Below, piece after piece: positions 1-9,469 of a stretch of 64,000 nucleotides of DNA (positions are counted from its first letter, which is position 1; each line of letters starts with the position of its first letter). The notes beneath the pieces are model-generated. The model searched no databases and had not been told where the DNA came from. It worked only from the letters and a program-made list of their open reading frames with translations. The stretch is from NCBI GenBank assembly GCA_017398555.1, contig JAFQFV010000028.1, positions 42,456 to 106,455 on the forward strand, in the 5' to 3' direction. The translations under genes were made by a program, and so were the position numbers. Source of the stretch: Alistipes sp. GTDB taxonomy: Bacteria; Bacteroidota; Bacteroidia; Bacteroidales; Rikenellaceae.

Positions 1-2912
1 AATTATCTACACCCTGGAAGAATACCGACACATCAAAGCCCTTGTAGCGAACAGATGCGCCAAAACCGTAAGAGATTTCAGGAACGTTCGGGAATCCGAT
101 AGGCTTTTTATCGTAGTCATTAACCACGCCGTCACCGTTGATATCAATATAGCGGATATCACCCGGCTTAACCTCACCGAACTGCTGCTGTGGCCAAGCG
201 TCAATCTCCTCCTGGCTCTGGAACAGACCATCTGCTACAAGACCGAAGGTCTGCCAGTTGCTCTGGCCGATACGGTTCTGATAGAGGTACTCCCAATCAG
301 GCTGGTCGTTATCCAAAATAGTGTTGTGTGCATAGGTGAAGTTTGCTCGTGCAGTAACATCTACCTGACCAAACTTCTGGTGGTACTCGATAGAGGCATC
401 AAAACCCTCATTATGCATCTTACCTACGTTGATATAAGGCTTGTTGGTAAGACCGGCAATCTCAGGAATAGATGTTGCCTGGAGGAAGATACCGCTACGA
501 TAGTCATTAAAGTAGTCTGCCTGAATCTTGAGCTTTCCAAAGAGCGAGAAGTCCAGACCGACATTGAACTTACGTACAGTCTCCCAACCCACATTCGGAT
601 TTGGATAGTCTCCCAGGCGGATACCTGTGTATGCTGTATTTGCGCTACCGAAGTAGTAGGTATATCCATTCTCGATAGTCTCAAGGTAGATAAATCGGCG
701 ATCACCACCAATCTGGTCGTTACCTACAAGACCGTAAGAGACCTTAAACTTGAGCAGATCGACAACATCCTTCGCCTTCTCGAAGAATGGCTCCTCCGAG
801 AGTGCCCAACCGGCAGCTACAGATGGGAAGAAACCGAAACGATTACCCGGCGAGAAGTTCTCTGAACCGTTGTAACCGAAGTTTGCCTCGATAAAGTAGC
901 GGTTGTCATAGTCATAAGTTACACGACCTGCAATACCCTGGTTACGGTATGGGAGGAACTTATCAGGGTCGGTCTCTGATGTATTAATATAGTTCTTCTG
1001 AGAGTGCTGATAGAGGAACAGAGCACCCACAGAGTGGCGACCGAATGTGCGAGCATAGTTAATCGAAGCCTCAAGGTATGAGGTACGACGGCTGTTGCTT
1101 GACTTGCTCAGCGAGAGGCTCTCCTCACCAACTACAGTCTCGGTCTTAATCAGATTACCCTCCTCATCACGACCGGAAGCAATCCACTGCTGAGGGGTCT
1201 TGATACGGGCAACATGCTGGTAGTTCATAGCATCGAATGCAAACTTGAGGTTTGCAGTAAGGCCCTTGGTAATCCAATTGCTGAAATCCTGCTGGAGGTT
1301 AATTGTAGAGGTTGCAGTATTCCAGAACTTCTCACGATAACCCTTCTGTGTAAGGAGCACGTATGGGTTGGCACCATCATTATCTGCAGGGCCTGAGAGT
1401 GTTCCATCAGAGTAGAAGAGCGGATATGCAATCGGAGTGGTGTTGAGTGTATAGCTCCAGATGCTGCTTGCATCACCACCCGGCTCATTCTTGCGCTCGA
1501 AAGAGGTTGCAAGGTTGATGTTGAGCTTGGTGTACTTGAATACCTGAACATCCACATTTGAGCGGAAGTTATAACGACGATAGTAGAGAGAGGTGTCGTA
1601 GTTCTTCATATTATCTACGGCAAACAGACCCGCCTCGTTATAGAAAGCACCTGAGATGTAGTACTTTGCAATATCACCACCACCACTTACAGAGACATTA
1701 ATCTTCTCATTCCAAGTCTGGTCCTTATAGAGTGTATTGAGCCAATCTACATTCGGATAGAGGTCAGTATCCTCACCTGAGCGGAACTTCTCGATGGTCT
1801 CTGGAGAGTAGTGCATAGAGCCTGTAGCCTCATTCCACATCTCGGCAAACTGAACGCCGTCGAGCATCTGCGGAGTCTTTGTAGGGCTTACAAGGCCCGC
1901 CTCCATAGAGAGTGATACCTTTGGTTTGCCATTCTCACCACTGCGGGTAGTAATCATTACAACACCATTTGCACCACGCACACCATAGATTGCTGTTGCA
2001 GATGCATCCTTAAGGATACTCATCTCCTTGATATCATCGACATTGACAAGGTCCATATCGCGCTCGATACCATCCACCAGAATAAGCGGAGTCTTACTCT
2101 CACCGAAGGTTGAGATACCACGAATCCAGAATGTAGAACCTGCACCGGGCTCACCTGAACGCTGAACAGATACCACACCGGCGAGCTGACCTGCAATATT
2201 TCCTGACAACTTAGCCACAGGAGCCTTCAAATCGTCAAGAGATACAGATGAGATAGCACCGACGATACTTGCCTTCTTCTGTGTACCATAACCCACGATG
2301 ACAACATCCTCCACCTGAGTAGTTGCCTGCTTGAGGCGGATAGTTGTATTGGTTGTAAAATCTCTTACAGCCATCTCAACATCCTGATAACCGATAAATG
2401 ACACTGCCAAAACGGCCAGAGCGTTGTCGCACTTGAGTGTAAAGTTACCATCAAGGTCGGCAGAGGTACCGATAGTCGAGTTCTTAATCCAAACAGATGC
2501 TCCGATAACAGGCTCGCCTGTTACATCATCAATAATACGACCTGAGATGGTCTTATCCTTGCTCGGAGCAGCAGCGGTCTGCTGTACCTCTCTCTTCTGA
2601 GGCAACAGCACGATGTCATTCTGACTGATGACATAAGTTACACTCTTACCCTCAAGAGCAGTGTTGAGCAGCTTCTCTACGCTCTGCTGACCGGCAGGAA
2701 CAGAGATAGAGATGTCATTTGGCAGATCTCCCGACCACGAGAAGCGGTAAGAGGTGCCTGCTTCAATCTTCTCAATGAGCTGTTTTAATGTCTTTGCACC
2801 TGTAGCATCAATCTTTGCTGCACTCTGTGCGCTTGCCACTGACACCGAGATGCTTAACATTAGGCATACGACAACAAGTCGCAGCGCCAATTTAAGTAGA
2901 TTTCGTTTCATA
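1..2912 (-). CDS. SusC/RagA-family TonB-linked outer membrane receptor with STN domain (partial, C-terminus beyond window)
   Basis: Outer-membrane TonB-dependent transporter that imports a ligand, usually a glycan in this family, normally with a SusD-like lipoprotein. The frame reads open to the left edge, giving about 970 residues; the C-terminal barrel end is missing. Order seen: signal peptide (starts MKRNLLKLALRL, then a hydrophobic run ending SASAQ), an STN domain at about residues 30-90 (DISISVPAGQQSVEKLL), a carboxypeptidase-regulatory-like domain (ISGRIIDDVTGEPVIGASV), then the plug with ASIVGAISSV, QLAGVVSVQR and YGVRGANGVV, all SusC hallmarks. The start is the ATG at 2912; an in-frame ATG two codons upstream (2918) is possible. 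It lies about 25 nt after the fecR stop on the same strand, so the two are probably co-transcribed. The STN domain plus FecR implies trans-envelope signalling to an ECF sigma factor. The ligand cannot be inferred; the SusD partner would lie left of the window. Confidence 0.95.
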
Positions 2913-2942
2913 AGCATTTTATTATAGTAGTTTAAGTTATGA

Positions 2943-3914
2943 CTATCTGTCGATGATTATTGCATCACCCTCTCGGCGGAATGAGGTACCGGTAGAGAGT
3001 GTGACAATCTTCAGTGTATGGTCAAGGGCATTTGAACGGTCGATAGTTCCTGTAAACTTAATGCTCTCCATACGCGCATCGGTGAATGAGATGCGGCAAT
3101 TATATATCTGCTCCAAAGAGTTGATAACCGAACCGAGTGGCTCTGTCTGGAAGTAACGCTGACCGAATACCTCCAACTCGGCATCAACCTCCACGATATT
3201 GACACGACGAGTACCCTTGTCATATACAACCTTCTGATTTGGTTTAATGGCAACATTGTGGTTTGAGGTCGAGAAGTCGATAGCGCCCTGAATGAGCACC
3301 GCCTCGATATTAGAGCTATCTGAATATGCCTTAAAGTTGAACTTTGTACCCTTCACGACAATATCCGCACCCTTTGCCTTTACCACAAACGGCACTCCGT
3401 TCATCTTCACAACATCGAACAATGCCTCTCCGTCAAGATTTACCTGACGTGACTTTGAGAAGTTGGAGTTAAAGCAGATTGTTGTATTGGCCTTCAGCAC
3501 CACTGTCGAGCGGTCAGGCAGCACGATAGTCTTATCCTCCATATCGCCTGCACATATCTCACACATCTGCTCACGCGGATATGTGTAATATAGTGCCGCA
3601 CCGCCAACCATAGCACAGAGCGCTACAACTGCTGCATAGCGCAATACGGTACGTATCAAGCGAGATTTTCTGCTGCTACACTCCCTCTTAGCTACACGCT
3701 CCTTGAACTGAGCCAAACTCTTGTCAGGGTTAATTCCCTTTACCGCCGCATTGATATCATAGAGCTTGACAACATAATAGAGTTGCTCCAGCTGCTGACG
3801 ATTCTGCTCGGAGGCATTATACCAACTCTCTACTGCCGAGTTCTCCTCTGCCGAGAGTTTTCCGTCGATAAAATCGACCAACATAGCCTCTGTAATTTCA
3901 ATCATTTCTTTCAT
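2943..3914 (-). CDS. FecR-family anti-sigma factor
   Basis: Inner-membrane anti-sigma regulator of 323 residues that holds an ECF sigma factor until the partner receptor signals. Layout: a cytoplasmic N-terminal segment (about residues 1-90), one membrane span at about 95-115 (AAVVALCAMVGGAALYY), a periplasmic FecR domain (about 125-230, with PDRSTVVLKANTTICF), and a C-terminal DUF4974/STN-like domain (about 250-323, EPLGSVINSLEQIYNCRISF). Length is typical. It sits just upstream of the STN-containing SusC-like receptor and is divergent from the ECF sigma gene about 130 nt away. Family knowledge supports binding of the receptor STN domain to the C-terminal part; pairing with the neighbouring sigma is inferred from position. 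Confidence 0.95.
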   Translation of the reverse strand: MKEMIEITEAMLVDFIDGKLSAEENSAVESWYNASEQNRQQLEQLYYVVKLYDINAAVKGINPDKSLAQFKERVAKRECSSRKSRLIRTVLRYAAVVALCAMVGGAALYYTYPREQMCEICAGDMEDKTIVLPDRSTVVLKANTTICFNSNFSKSRQVNLDGEALFDVVKMNGVPFVVKAKGADIVVKGTKFNFKAYSDSSNIEAVLIQGAIDFSTSNHNVAIKPNQKVVYDKGTRRVNIVEVDAELEVFGQRYFQTEPLGSVINSLEQIYNCRISFTDARMESIKFTGTIDRSNALDHTLKIVTLSTGTSFRREGDAIIIDR

Positions 3915-4010
3915 AATAACACCTTAGTTATATATTAATACAACTTTACACCACAATCTCCTACCTAACTGGCAACTTTTATTTTTTTTACTGTTTTTAT
4001 ACTCCTTTTG

Positions 4011-4042
4011 TTTGATAAATAGTGAAAAATCCCATATCTTTG
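4011..4042 (+). promoter_or_regulatory. Promoter of the divergent ECF sigma gene
   Basis: TTTG at 4011-4014 and TATCTTTG at 4035-4042 are separated by 20 nt, a match to the Bacteroidetes primary-sigma promoter (-33 TTTG, -7 TAnnTTTG). The expected transcription start is near 4046, only about 2 nt before the ATG at 4048. Confidence 0.75.
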
Positions 4043-4047
4043 TGGAT

Positions 4048-4638
4048 ATGCACGACAAAAAGAAGCAAAGTTTACATAACGATTTAATCGATAACAGTCA
4101 GAGTCGGTACTGCGCAGATGCCGATTTTGATTTCGATTCTATCTACCTGAACAGCTATCGCGGATTGTGCGCGTATGCCTGCAGATATGTAGATATTGCT
4201 ACTGCCGAGGAGATTGTGCAGGATACGATGATGTGGCTGTGGGATAATCGCCAGACCATAATCCCCGGCAAGAGCGTAGGTGCTCTGTTGCTACGCATTG
4301 TCCACAATAAGGCTGTAAATCAGATTAAGCATAACGCCGTCTTTACGAAGGTTCACAAGCAGATTGAGAATAATCTGCGCGAGCAGTTCGAGAACCCCGA
4401 CGTATATCTCTCGACAGAGCTGTCAGAGCTGCTTGAGAGGGCTTTGGCAAAACTCCCGGAGAATCTGAGGGAGGTATTTATCCTCAGCCGCATAGAGAAG
4501 TTGAGCTACAAGGAGATTGCCGATCGTCTTGGCATAAATGTAAAGGCTGTGGATAATCGTCTTGCCCGCACGATGAAGATTCTCAAAGAGGAGCTGAAGG
4601 ACTATCTGCCGTTGCTGTTACTCTTCTTAGATCTATAA
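4048..4638 (+). CDS. ECF-type RNA polymerase sigma factor
   Basis: Sigma-70 family ECF factor that directs RNA polymerase to target promoters, probably the receptor operon next to it. About 196 residues from the ATG at 4048. An in-frame ATG at 4012 lies upstream of the promoter -7 box and is unlikely. Region 2 is visible (LCAYACRYV...EEIVQDTMMWLW) and region 4 near the C-terminus (LPENLREVFILSRIEKLSYKEIADRL, then KAVDNRLARTMKIL helix-turn-helix). It is transcribed away from fecR-susC, whereas such sigma genes usually precede fecR on the same strand. The next in-frame Met lies inside region 2, so the near-leaderless start at 4048 appears to be the real one. A terminator follows directly. Confidence 0.93.
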   Translation: MHDKKKQSLHNDLIDNSQSRYCADADFDFDSIYLNSYRGLCAYACRYVDIATAEEIVQDTMMWLWDNRQTIIPGKSVGALLLRIVHNKAVNQIKHNAVFTKVHKQIENNLREQFENPDVYLSTELSELLERALAKLPENLREVFILSRIEKLSYKEIADRLGINVKAVDNRLARTMKILKEELKDYLPLLLLFLDL

Positions 4639-4640
4639 AA

Positions 4641-4677
4641 AATAGACCCCGAGGCGATGCTTCGGGGTCTATTTTGT
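4641..4677. terminator. Bidirectional intrinsic terminator between the ECF sigma gene and tnaA
   Basis: Perfect 12-bp stem: AATAGACCCCGA (4641-4652) pairs with TCGGGGTCTATT (4662-4673), with a T-rich tract on the plus side and A-rich (T on minus) on the other. It lies between the convergent sigma gene and tryptophanase and can serve both. Confidence 0.9.
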
Positions 4678-4690
4678 TATGGCGTTGCTG

Positions 4691-6064
4691 TTACAATCTC
4701 TCCAACTTAACGGTGAAGTGACGCATCAGCTCAGTCTCCCAAACAATCTTCACACCGCGAGTAATCTCGTGACGGCGATCAAATACATTCTTCAGAGCCA
4801 CAGCGATAACATCCATATGGTTGTTTGTATATACTCGACGAGCTACGCAAAGACGGAGCAGGTCAAGACCACCAAAGCGGTTCTCACGAGTTACAGGGTC
4901 ACGGTCAGCAAGGATGTAACCAATCTCGCAACCACGAACGCCCGCCTCAAGGTAGAGCTCGACAGCAAGTGTCTGTGCAGGGAACTCCTCCTTTGGAACA
5001 GATGTAAGCACCTTTGACGCATCTACGAAGATAGCGTGACCACCTGCAGGGCGCTGGTAAGGGATACCGAACTCATCAAGGCGAGCAGCGAGGTACTGCA
5101 CCTGACGGATACGTGTATCGAGGTTATCAAACTCTGTATTCTCATCAAGACCAACTGCGAGAGCCTCCATATCGCGGCCATTCATACCACCATAAGTGAG
5201 GTAACCCTCAAATGGGATACAGAAACGCTTTGCACCCTCGTACCAATCCTCGTGGCGAGTAGCGATAAAACCACCCATATTCACGATACCGTCCTTCTTT
5301 GCAGACATTGTCATCGCATCAGCAAGTGAGTAGATCTCGGCAACAATCTCCTTGATGCTCTTATCGGCATAACCCTCCTCACGAGTCTTGATGAAGTATG
5401 CATTCTCAGCAAAACGAGCAGAGTCGAGCACCACACGCTTACCATACTTATCAGCAATAGCTCGTACCTCACGCAGGTTCTGCATAGATACAGGCTGACC
5501 ACCTGCAGTATTGTTTGTAATGGTTACGATGATGAACGGCACCTTCTCATGGTGCTCAGCCAGAGCAGCCTCAAGCTTCTTAGGATCAACGTTACCCTTG
5601 AATGGAATCTCAAGCTGTGTATCCTTAGCCTCATCGATAGTGCAATCGAGAGCTGTCGCCTTACGTGACTCAATATGACCCTTAGTAGTGTCAAAGTGAG
5701 AGTTTCCAGAGACAATATCGCCCTGCTTTACAAGGTGGCTGAACAGAACGTTCTCTGCTGCACGACCCTGGTGTGTAGGGATAACATACTCAAAACCTGT
5801 CAGGCGGGTGATAGTCTCCTTGAGGTGGAAGAATGATGTTGAGCCGGCATAGCTCTCATCGCCCATCATCATTGCTGCCCACTGGCGATCAGACATCGCA
5901 CCTGTACCAGAGTCGGTGAGGCAGTCGATATATACCTGATCTGCACGAAGTTGGAAGAGGTTGTAGTGTGCCTCTTTCATCCACTGCTCACGCTCCTCAC
6001 GTGTGCTCTTACGAATTGGCTCTACCATCTTGATACGCCATGATTCTGCAAAAGGTAATTCCAT
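4691..6064 (-). CDS. tnaA: Tryptophanase (tryptophan indole-lyase)
   Basis: PLP enzyme that cleaves L-tryptophan to indole, pyruvate and ammonia in the cytoplasm. At 457 residues it has family length. Visible signatures: LLTDSGTGAMSD-type N-terminal segment (about 49-59), PTHQGRAAEN (about 96-105), TNNTAGGQPVS (about 183-193), LDSARFAENAYFIK (about 213-226) and the PLP-lysine motif MSAKKDG with K257 as predicted Schiff-base lysine. The SARFAENAY and SAKKD forms, and the tail GCEIGYILADRDPVTRE, match tryptophanase rather than tyrosine phenol-lyase. It has its own promoter (6115-6122) and no visible TnaC-like leader peptide, so the enterobacterial attenuation mechanism is not evident here. Confidence 0.96.
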   Translation of the reverse strand: MELPFAESWRIKMVEPIRKSTREEREQWMKEAHYNLFQLRADQVYIDCLTDSGTGAMSDRQWAAMMMGDESYAGSTSFFHLKETITRLTGFEYVIPTHQGRAAENVLFSHLVKQGDIVSGNSHFDTTKGHIESRKATALDCTIDEAKDTQLEIPFKGNVDPKKLEAALAEHHEKVPFIIVTITNNTAGGQPVSMQNLREVRAIADKYGKRVVLDSARFAENAYFIKTREEGYADKSIKEIVAEIYSLADAMTMSAKKDGIVNMGGFIATRHEDWYEGAKRFCIPFEGYLTYGGMNGRDMEALAVGLDENTEFDNLDTRIRQVQYLAARLDEFGIPYQRPAGGHAIFVDASKVLTSVPKEEFPAQTLAVELYLEAGVRGCEIGYILADRDPVTRENRFGGLDLLRLCVARRVYTNNHMDVIAVALKNVFDRRHEITRGVKIVWETELMRHFTVKLERL

Positions 6065-6114
6065 AATTTTTTAATATTTTATTAGTATTTAAGTTATAAT
6101 TTTTTCAACATCCA

Positions 6115-6122
6115 CAAAGGTA
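6115..6122 (-). promoter_or_regulatory. tnaA promoter -7 element
   Basis: TACCTTTG on the minus strand about 50 nt upstream of the tnaA ATG. No good -33 TTTG is visible. It sits in the short gap after the FAD oxidoreductase gene, so tnaA can be transcribed independently of it. Confidence 0.6.
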
Positions 6123-6133
6123 ACACTTATTTT

Positions 6134-7444
6134 CTAAATCTGCGCTCCTAAATCCCTTAATTTTTTGACAAGAGCCTCAATATCGACATCTTTCACGCCA
6201 CAACCACTCTCTGCGCACATCGCCGCAGCCACACCTGCCGCCTGACCTGTACCCATACAGCTCGCCTGAACGCGCATAGATGCAAAGGCCTTGCGATCTG
6301 CCGAGAGAGATCGACCCGCAACAAGCAGATTAGGATACTGTTCTGCTATCAGCGCACGATATGGCACATAGGCAGCCTGCTCAAGGAAGTGTGCAATCTG
6401 ACTGCTGCCCTTTGTGGCATGAATATCTATCGGATGGGCACCACGAGAGATGCTATCCTCATATCTATAACCGGAGATATACTCCTCTGCCGTCATAGTA
6501 TGTACACCCTTTATTCTACGAGTCTCTCGAACACCTGCCTGTGTTGCCACAGATGCCACATAGCAGTTCTCAAACTCCTTGAAGTTGTTTCGAAGAATAT
6601 CTGCCATACGATAGACATCCTCCCTTAGGCGGCACTCGGCAGCGGTATAGTCACGATTATCGCACGCATTGCCAGCCGTGCGGGTCATATTGACAGCCAC
6701 GCAACCCTCATGCAGCGTTGTACAGAACCACGGGCCACCGAACTCAGGGATATCGAGTTGCTCGGCGTGCTCGAGCAGATACTCTCTAATTGGCAGGCAG
6801 TGGCAATTCTCGCCCTGCTTATTGTGGTGCATCGCCTCAAAGACAAGTGGCGAGGCTGTATCCACTCCCGCAAGGACAAAGTAGGTCGAGAGCGGTTGCA
6901 ACGGCTCGCCATTCTGCTCCTGCATCGGCACACCCGCCATAGCTGCCAGGTCAGCATCGCCCGTACAGTCGATAAAAATCTTTGCTGTAAGTGCCTCTGT
7001 GCCATTTTTATTCTCAAAGAGGATAGAGTCAATCTTGCCATCATCACCCATAGTGCAACCCGACAGATAGCTGTTCATATAGAGCTCTATACCGGCCTCC
7101 AAGACCATTCGCTGCATACAGAGCTTGTATAGTTCGGGGTCGAAGGCTACATTGCCGAGCGGTTTTTCGATATATCCGCCACCCATAGCCTCAAGGCGCT
7201 CCAAAAACTCATAAGGGATACCGCCTATCACCCTCTTATTTTGGTACGTAAAGACGCTTAGCGGCATAACAAGGCCTGCCGTGGCCATACCTCCCAAAAA
7301 TCCAAATCTCTCGACAAGGGCTACCTTCGCACCCTCACGCGCAGCCGCAATAGCTGCAAAAACACCTGCAGGGCCGCCGCCAACAACGACAACATCGTAG
7401 CTACCGACCACTGCCACCTGCTTTGTAATGGTTATCTCTCTCAT
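6134..7444 (-). CDS. FAD-dependent oxidoreductase (FAD_oxidored family)
   Basis: Flavoprotein of 436 residues with an N-terminal dinucleotide-binding fold at about residues 14-47 (YDVVVVGGGPAGVFAAIAAAREG, ending VALVERFG) followed by the GGMATAGLV segment typical of the PF12831-like group. A second FAD-binding stretch, IFIDCTGDADLAA, is at about 155-167, and a C-terminal motif, NLLVAGRSLSADRKA, contacts FAD in relatives. No signal peptide is visible. Substrate unknown; relatives are often annotated only as FAD-dependent oxidoreductases. It starts 1 nt after the rnhB stop, so the two form an operon, but RNase HII gives no functional clue. Confidence 0.88.
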   Translation of the reverse strand: MREITITKQVAVVGSYDVVVVGGGPAGVFAAIAAAREGAKVALVERFGFLGGMATAGLVMPLSVFTYQNKRVIGGIPYEFLERLEAMGGGYIEKPLGNVAFDPELYKLCMQRMVLEAGIELYMNSYLSGCTMGDDGKIDSILFENKNGTEALTAKIFIDCTGDADLAAMAGVPMQEQNGEPLQPLSTYFVLAGVDTASPLVFEAMHHNKQGENCHCLPIREYLLEHAEQLDIPEFGGPWFCTTLHEGCVAVNMTRTAGNACDNRDYTAAECRLREDVYRMADILRNNFKEFENCYVASVATQAGVRETRRIKGVHTMTAEEYISGYRYEDSISRGAHPIDIHATKGSSQIAHFLEQAAYVPYRALIAEQYPNLLVAGRSLSADRKAFASMRVQASCMGTGQAAGVAAAMCAESGCGVKDVDIEALVKKLRDLGAQI

Positions 7445-7445
7445 A

Positions 7446-8042
7446 TCAGAATAGTGATAATTGGTCTATCTCGTGGTTAAATGTCTTTCTATGGTGGGGT
7501 GAGAGGCCATACTCAAGCACCGCCAAACGATGCTCCTTGGTTGGATAGCCCTTATTTTTTGCCCACCCGTACATCGGATACTCCTCGGCAATGCGGAGCA
7601 TATACTCATCGCGAAAGGTCTTTGCAAGCACCGACGCTGCCGCAATATCGGCATACTTACCATCACCTTTTATTATACATTGGTAAGGCAGTGTAAGATG
7701 TGTTCTGAAGCGATTGCCATCTATCACCAGAAACTCCGGCGACGGATTGAGCCTCTCGGCTGCCAAAGACATACCCTCAAATGAGGCGTTGAGGATATTT
7801 ATCTCATCTATCCTCTCGGCACTCACCGCCTCAACAGCCCACGCCACAGCCTCACGGCAGATAATCTCACGCAACAGATTGCGATTCTTCTCCGACATCT
7901 GCTTGGAGTCGTTCAGTAGCGGATGGTGAAAATCGGGCGGAAGAATTACCGCCGCAGCAAAGACAGGGCCGGCAAGACAACCTCGTCCCGCCTCATCGCA
8001 CCCCGCCTCAAGGAGCTCTGTTTGATAAAAATTTGGTAACAT
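7446..8042 (-). CDS. rnhB: Ribonuclease HII
   Basis: Removes ribonucleotides from DNA and RNA from RNA/DNA hybrids. About 198 residues from the ATG at 8042. The signature AGCDEAGRGCLAGPV supplies the first acidic residues; VIDGNRF, KGDGKYADIAAASVLAK and a C-terminal HRKTF segment fit RNase HII. A longer in-frame reading from 8150 would place the start upstream of the promoter -7 box (TACCTTTG, 8055 to 8048), so the shorter start is chosen. Only about 2 nt would lie between the predicted transcription start and the ATG. It heads an operon with the FAD oxidoreductase. Confidence 0.95.
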   Translation of the reverse strand: MLPNFYQTELLEAGCDEAGRGCLAGPVFAAAVILPPDFHHPLLNDSKQMSEKNRNLLREIICREAVAWAVEAVSAERIDEINILNASFEGMSLAAERLNPSPEFLVIDGNRFRTHLTLPYQCIIKGDGKYADIAAASVLAKTFRDEYMLRIAEEYPMYGWAKNKGYPTKEHRLAVLEYGLSPHHRKTFNHEIDQLSLF

Positions 8043-8047
8043 ATATA

Positions 8048-8055
8048 CAAAGGTA
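8048..8055 (-). promoter_or_regulatory. rnhB promoter -7 element
   Basis: TACCTTTG on the minus strand, 5 nt before the ATG. The predicted start of transcription is near 8044. No convincing -33 TTTG is present at the usual distance. Confidence 0.55.
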
Positions 8056-8129
8056 TCTATTTTTTCACAAATTTTCGGTAACTTTACCACAAAATAATAG
8101 TTACTAATTAACAGAATTGCACTCCATAT

Positions 8130-9077
8130 ATGATTTCGGTTACCAGACAAGCGACAGCTTTTGCCATAGTTCTTCTGCTGACAACAATACTCTTATGCAC
8201 CGTCAGAGTCTATATCAATCCCTTTGCAATAGAGGTTGCAGAGTCGGAGTTTATGCCCCGCTGGTGGGATGCTCTGCTGTCGGGTCTGATGCTCTTTGTG
8301 GCGGCAATTATCATCAATCGAACAACCGTCAAAATCGGACTTTTCGGTGGTTTTAGCGCTCTGCCCGTATCGGTCTTCGGATTTCTCGCCTGCGGAGTTC
8401 TCATCTCGCCAAATATGCTCACAGCTACCGCTACGGCACTTGTTATGGCCTTTGGAGTGCTCTTTCTGCTCCGCTCGATGCAGTTTGTCGGCGAGAAGGA
8501 GTCGCTCTTTACCGGTGCGCTGATGTTCGGTCTGCTGCCGATAATCTATCCGCCGGCAATAACCTTTGCACTGATTATTCCGATAGCGATGTTTATCGCT
8601 CCGCTCAACCTGCGACAAGCGATAATAATTACCACCGGATATCTGCTGCCAATTCTCGGCGCAAGCTACCTGAATTGGTACTTGGGCGGGGATATTACTG
8701 ACCTGCCAATCTCTATCTGGGAGCATCTGTTTGCGCCATCTGCAACATTTAGTTTTGAGAGTCTGCCGATAGTTACAATGGCTATTGTTGCGGTAATTAT
8801 CCCTCTGCTACTCTACGGTACTATGCTCGGCATCTACAGCCGCTATGCTATGCTTGTCCCCGTTCGTAAGACCATGCAGATTGCCATTTGGTTATTGGTT
8901 ATAGGTATCGCTACCCTACTTTTTGTTCCGGGATGCGGCATTACAATCATCCCGACCATTGCAGTACCGGCAACCGTCATCGCCTCCTTTGCACTCGACA
9001 GAATGGAGGGTAAGTGGGCTAATTGGTTCTATATTGCCATCGTTGTACTAATCCTTATTCACTTAGTATTTTATTAG
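8130..9077 (+). CDS. Polytopic membrane protein of unknown function
   Basis: 315 residues, almost entirely hydrophobic, with roughly eight to ten predicted membrane segments (for example ATAFAIVLLLTTILLC at about 8-23, ALLSGLMLFVAAIII at about 49-63, and a C-terminal IAIVVLILIHLVFY). It resembles in topology the DUF6427-type membrane proteins of Bacteroidetes, but I cannot confirm that. No catalytic or transport motif is visible. It is divergent from rnhB with an 87-nt gap and stands alone before a long non-coding stretch. Confidence 0.75.
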   Translation: MISVTRQATAFAIVLLLTTILLCTVRVYINPFAIEVAESEFMPRWWDALLSGLMLFVAAIIINRTTVKIGLFGGFSALPVSVFGFLACGVLISPNMLTATATALVMAFGVLFLLRSMQFVGEKESLFTGALMFGLLPIIYPPAITFALIIPIAMFIAPLNLRQAIIITTGYLLPILGASYLNWYLGGDITDLPISIWEHLFAPSATFSFESLPIVTMAIVAVIIPLLLYGTMLGIYSRYAMLVPVRKTMQIAIWLLVIGIATLLFVPGCGITIIPTIAVPATVIASFALDRMEGKWANWFYIAIVVLILIHLVFY

Positions 9078-9216
9078 AGACTGATTACAATTTATTTATT
9101 CCCTCTCTGTACGACTCTGTTTCTTAAAAAATAGAAATTTTAGCCCGTTTTTGAGGCAACTTTTATTACAAAATCGAACTTTTTCGCCTTTTTTAACAAA
9201 AATTTTTGCTAAAAAG

Positions 9217-9345
9217 TTTGCATTTTAATAAAAAGATAGTACTTTTGTGGAACATTTGTGGGAATCATCCCACTGCTCATTAACCTAACTAACCTAATAT
9301 CGGAGTCCTGACTGTTGCCCAACACTCAGGACTTATCTTTTTTAC
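9217..9345 (+). ncRNA. Candidate small RNA transcription unit 1 (promoter plus intrinsic terminator, no gene)
   Basis: TTTG (9217-9220), 19 nt, then TACTTTTG (9240-9247) is an excellent Bacteroidetes promoter; transcription would start near 9251. No gene follows. Instead a strong hairpin AGTCCTGA (9304-9311) with TCAGGACT (9326-9333), extended inside by TGTTG/CAACA, is followed by a T-rich run (TTATCTTTTTT). The product would be about 90 nt. A short imperfect palindrome GGGAATCATCCC lies near the 5' end. No known RNA family is recognised. Confidence 0.55.
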
Positions 9346-9469
9346 CCTTCACCCCACATAAAGTGACAAATGCAACACTCGACAGTTTGTTTCGTTGGAG
9401 ATTTTTTCGAGTTCGTGGATAAAAGTCGGGGGTTTGTTGAATTTATTTTTTTGTGTCGCCTATCTTCAC

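Noticed and set aside
326-865. Plus-strand open frame of 179 codons opposite the SusC-like gene
   Set aside because: It is antisense to a clear SusC/RagA reading frame and has no recognisable protein features; several similar shadow frames occur across the same gene.
4691-6064. Tyrosine phenol-lyase as an alternative to tryptophanase
   Set aside because: The PLP and active-site blocks SAKKDG, TNNTAGG and SARFAENAY follow tryptophanase rather than the SGKKD and DATRCVENAY forms of tyrosine phenol-lyase.
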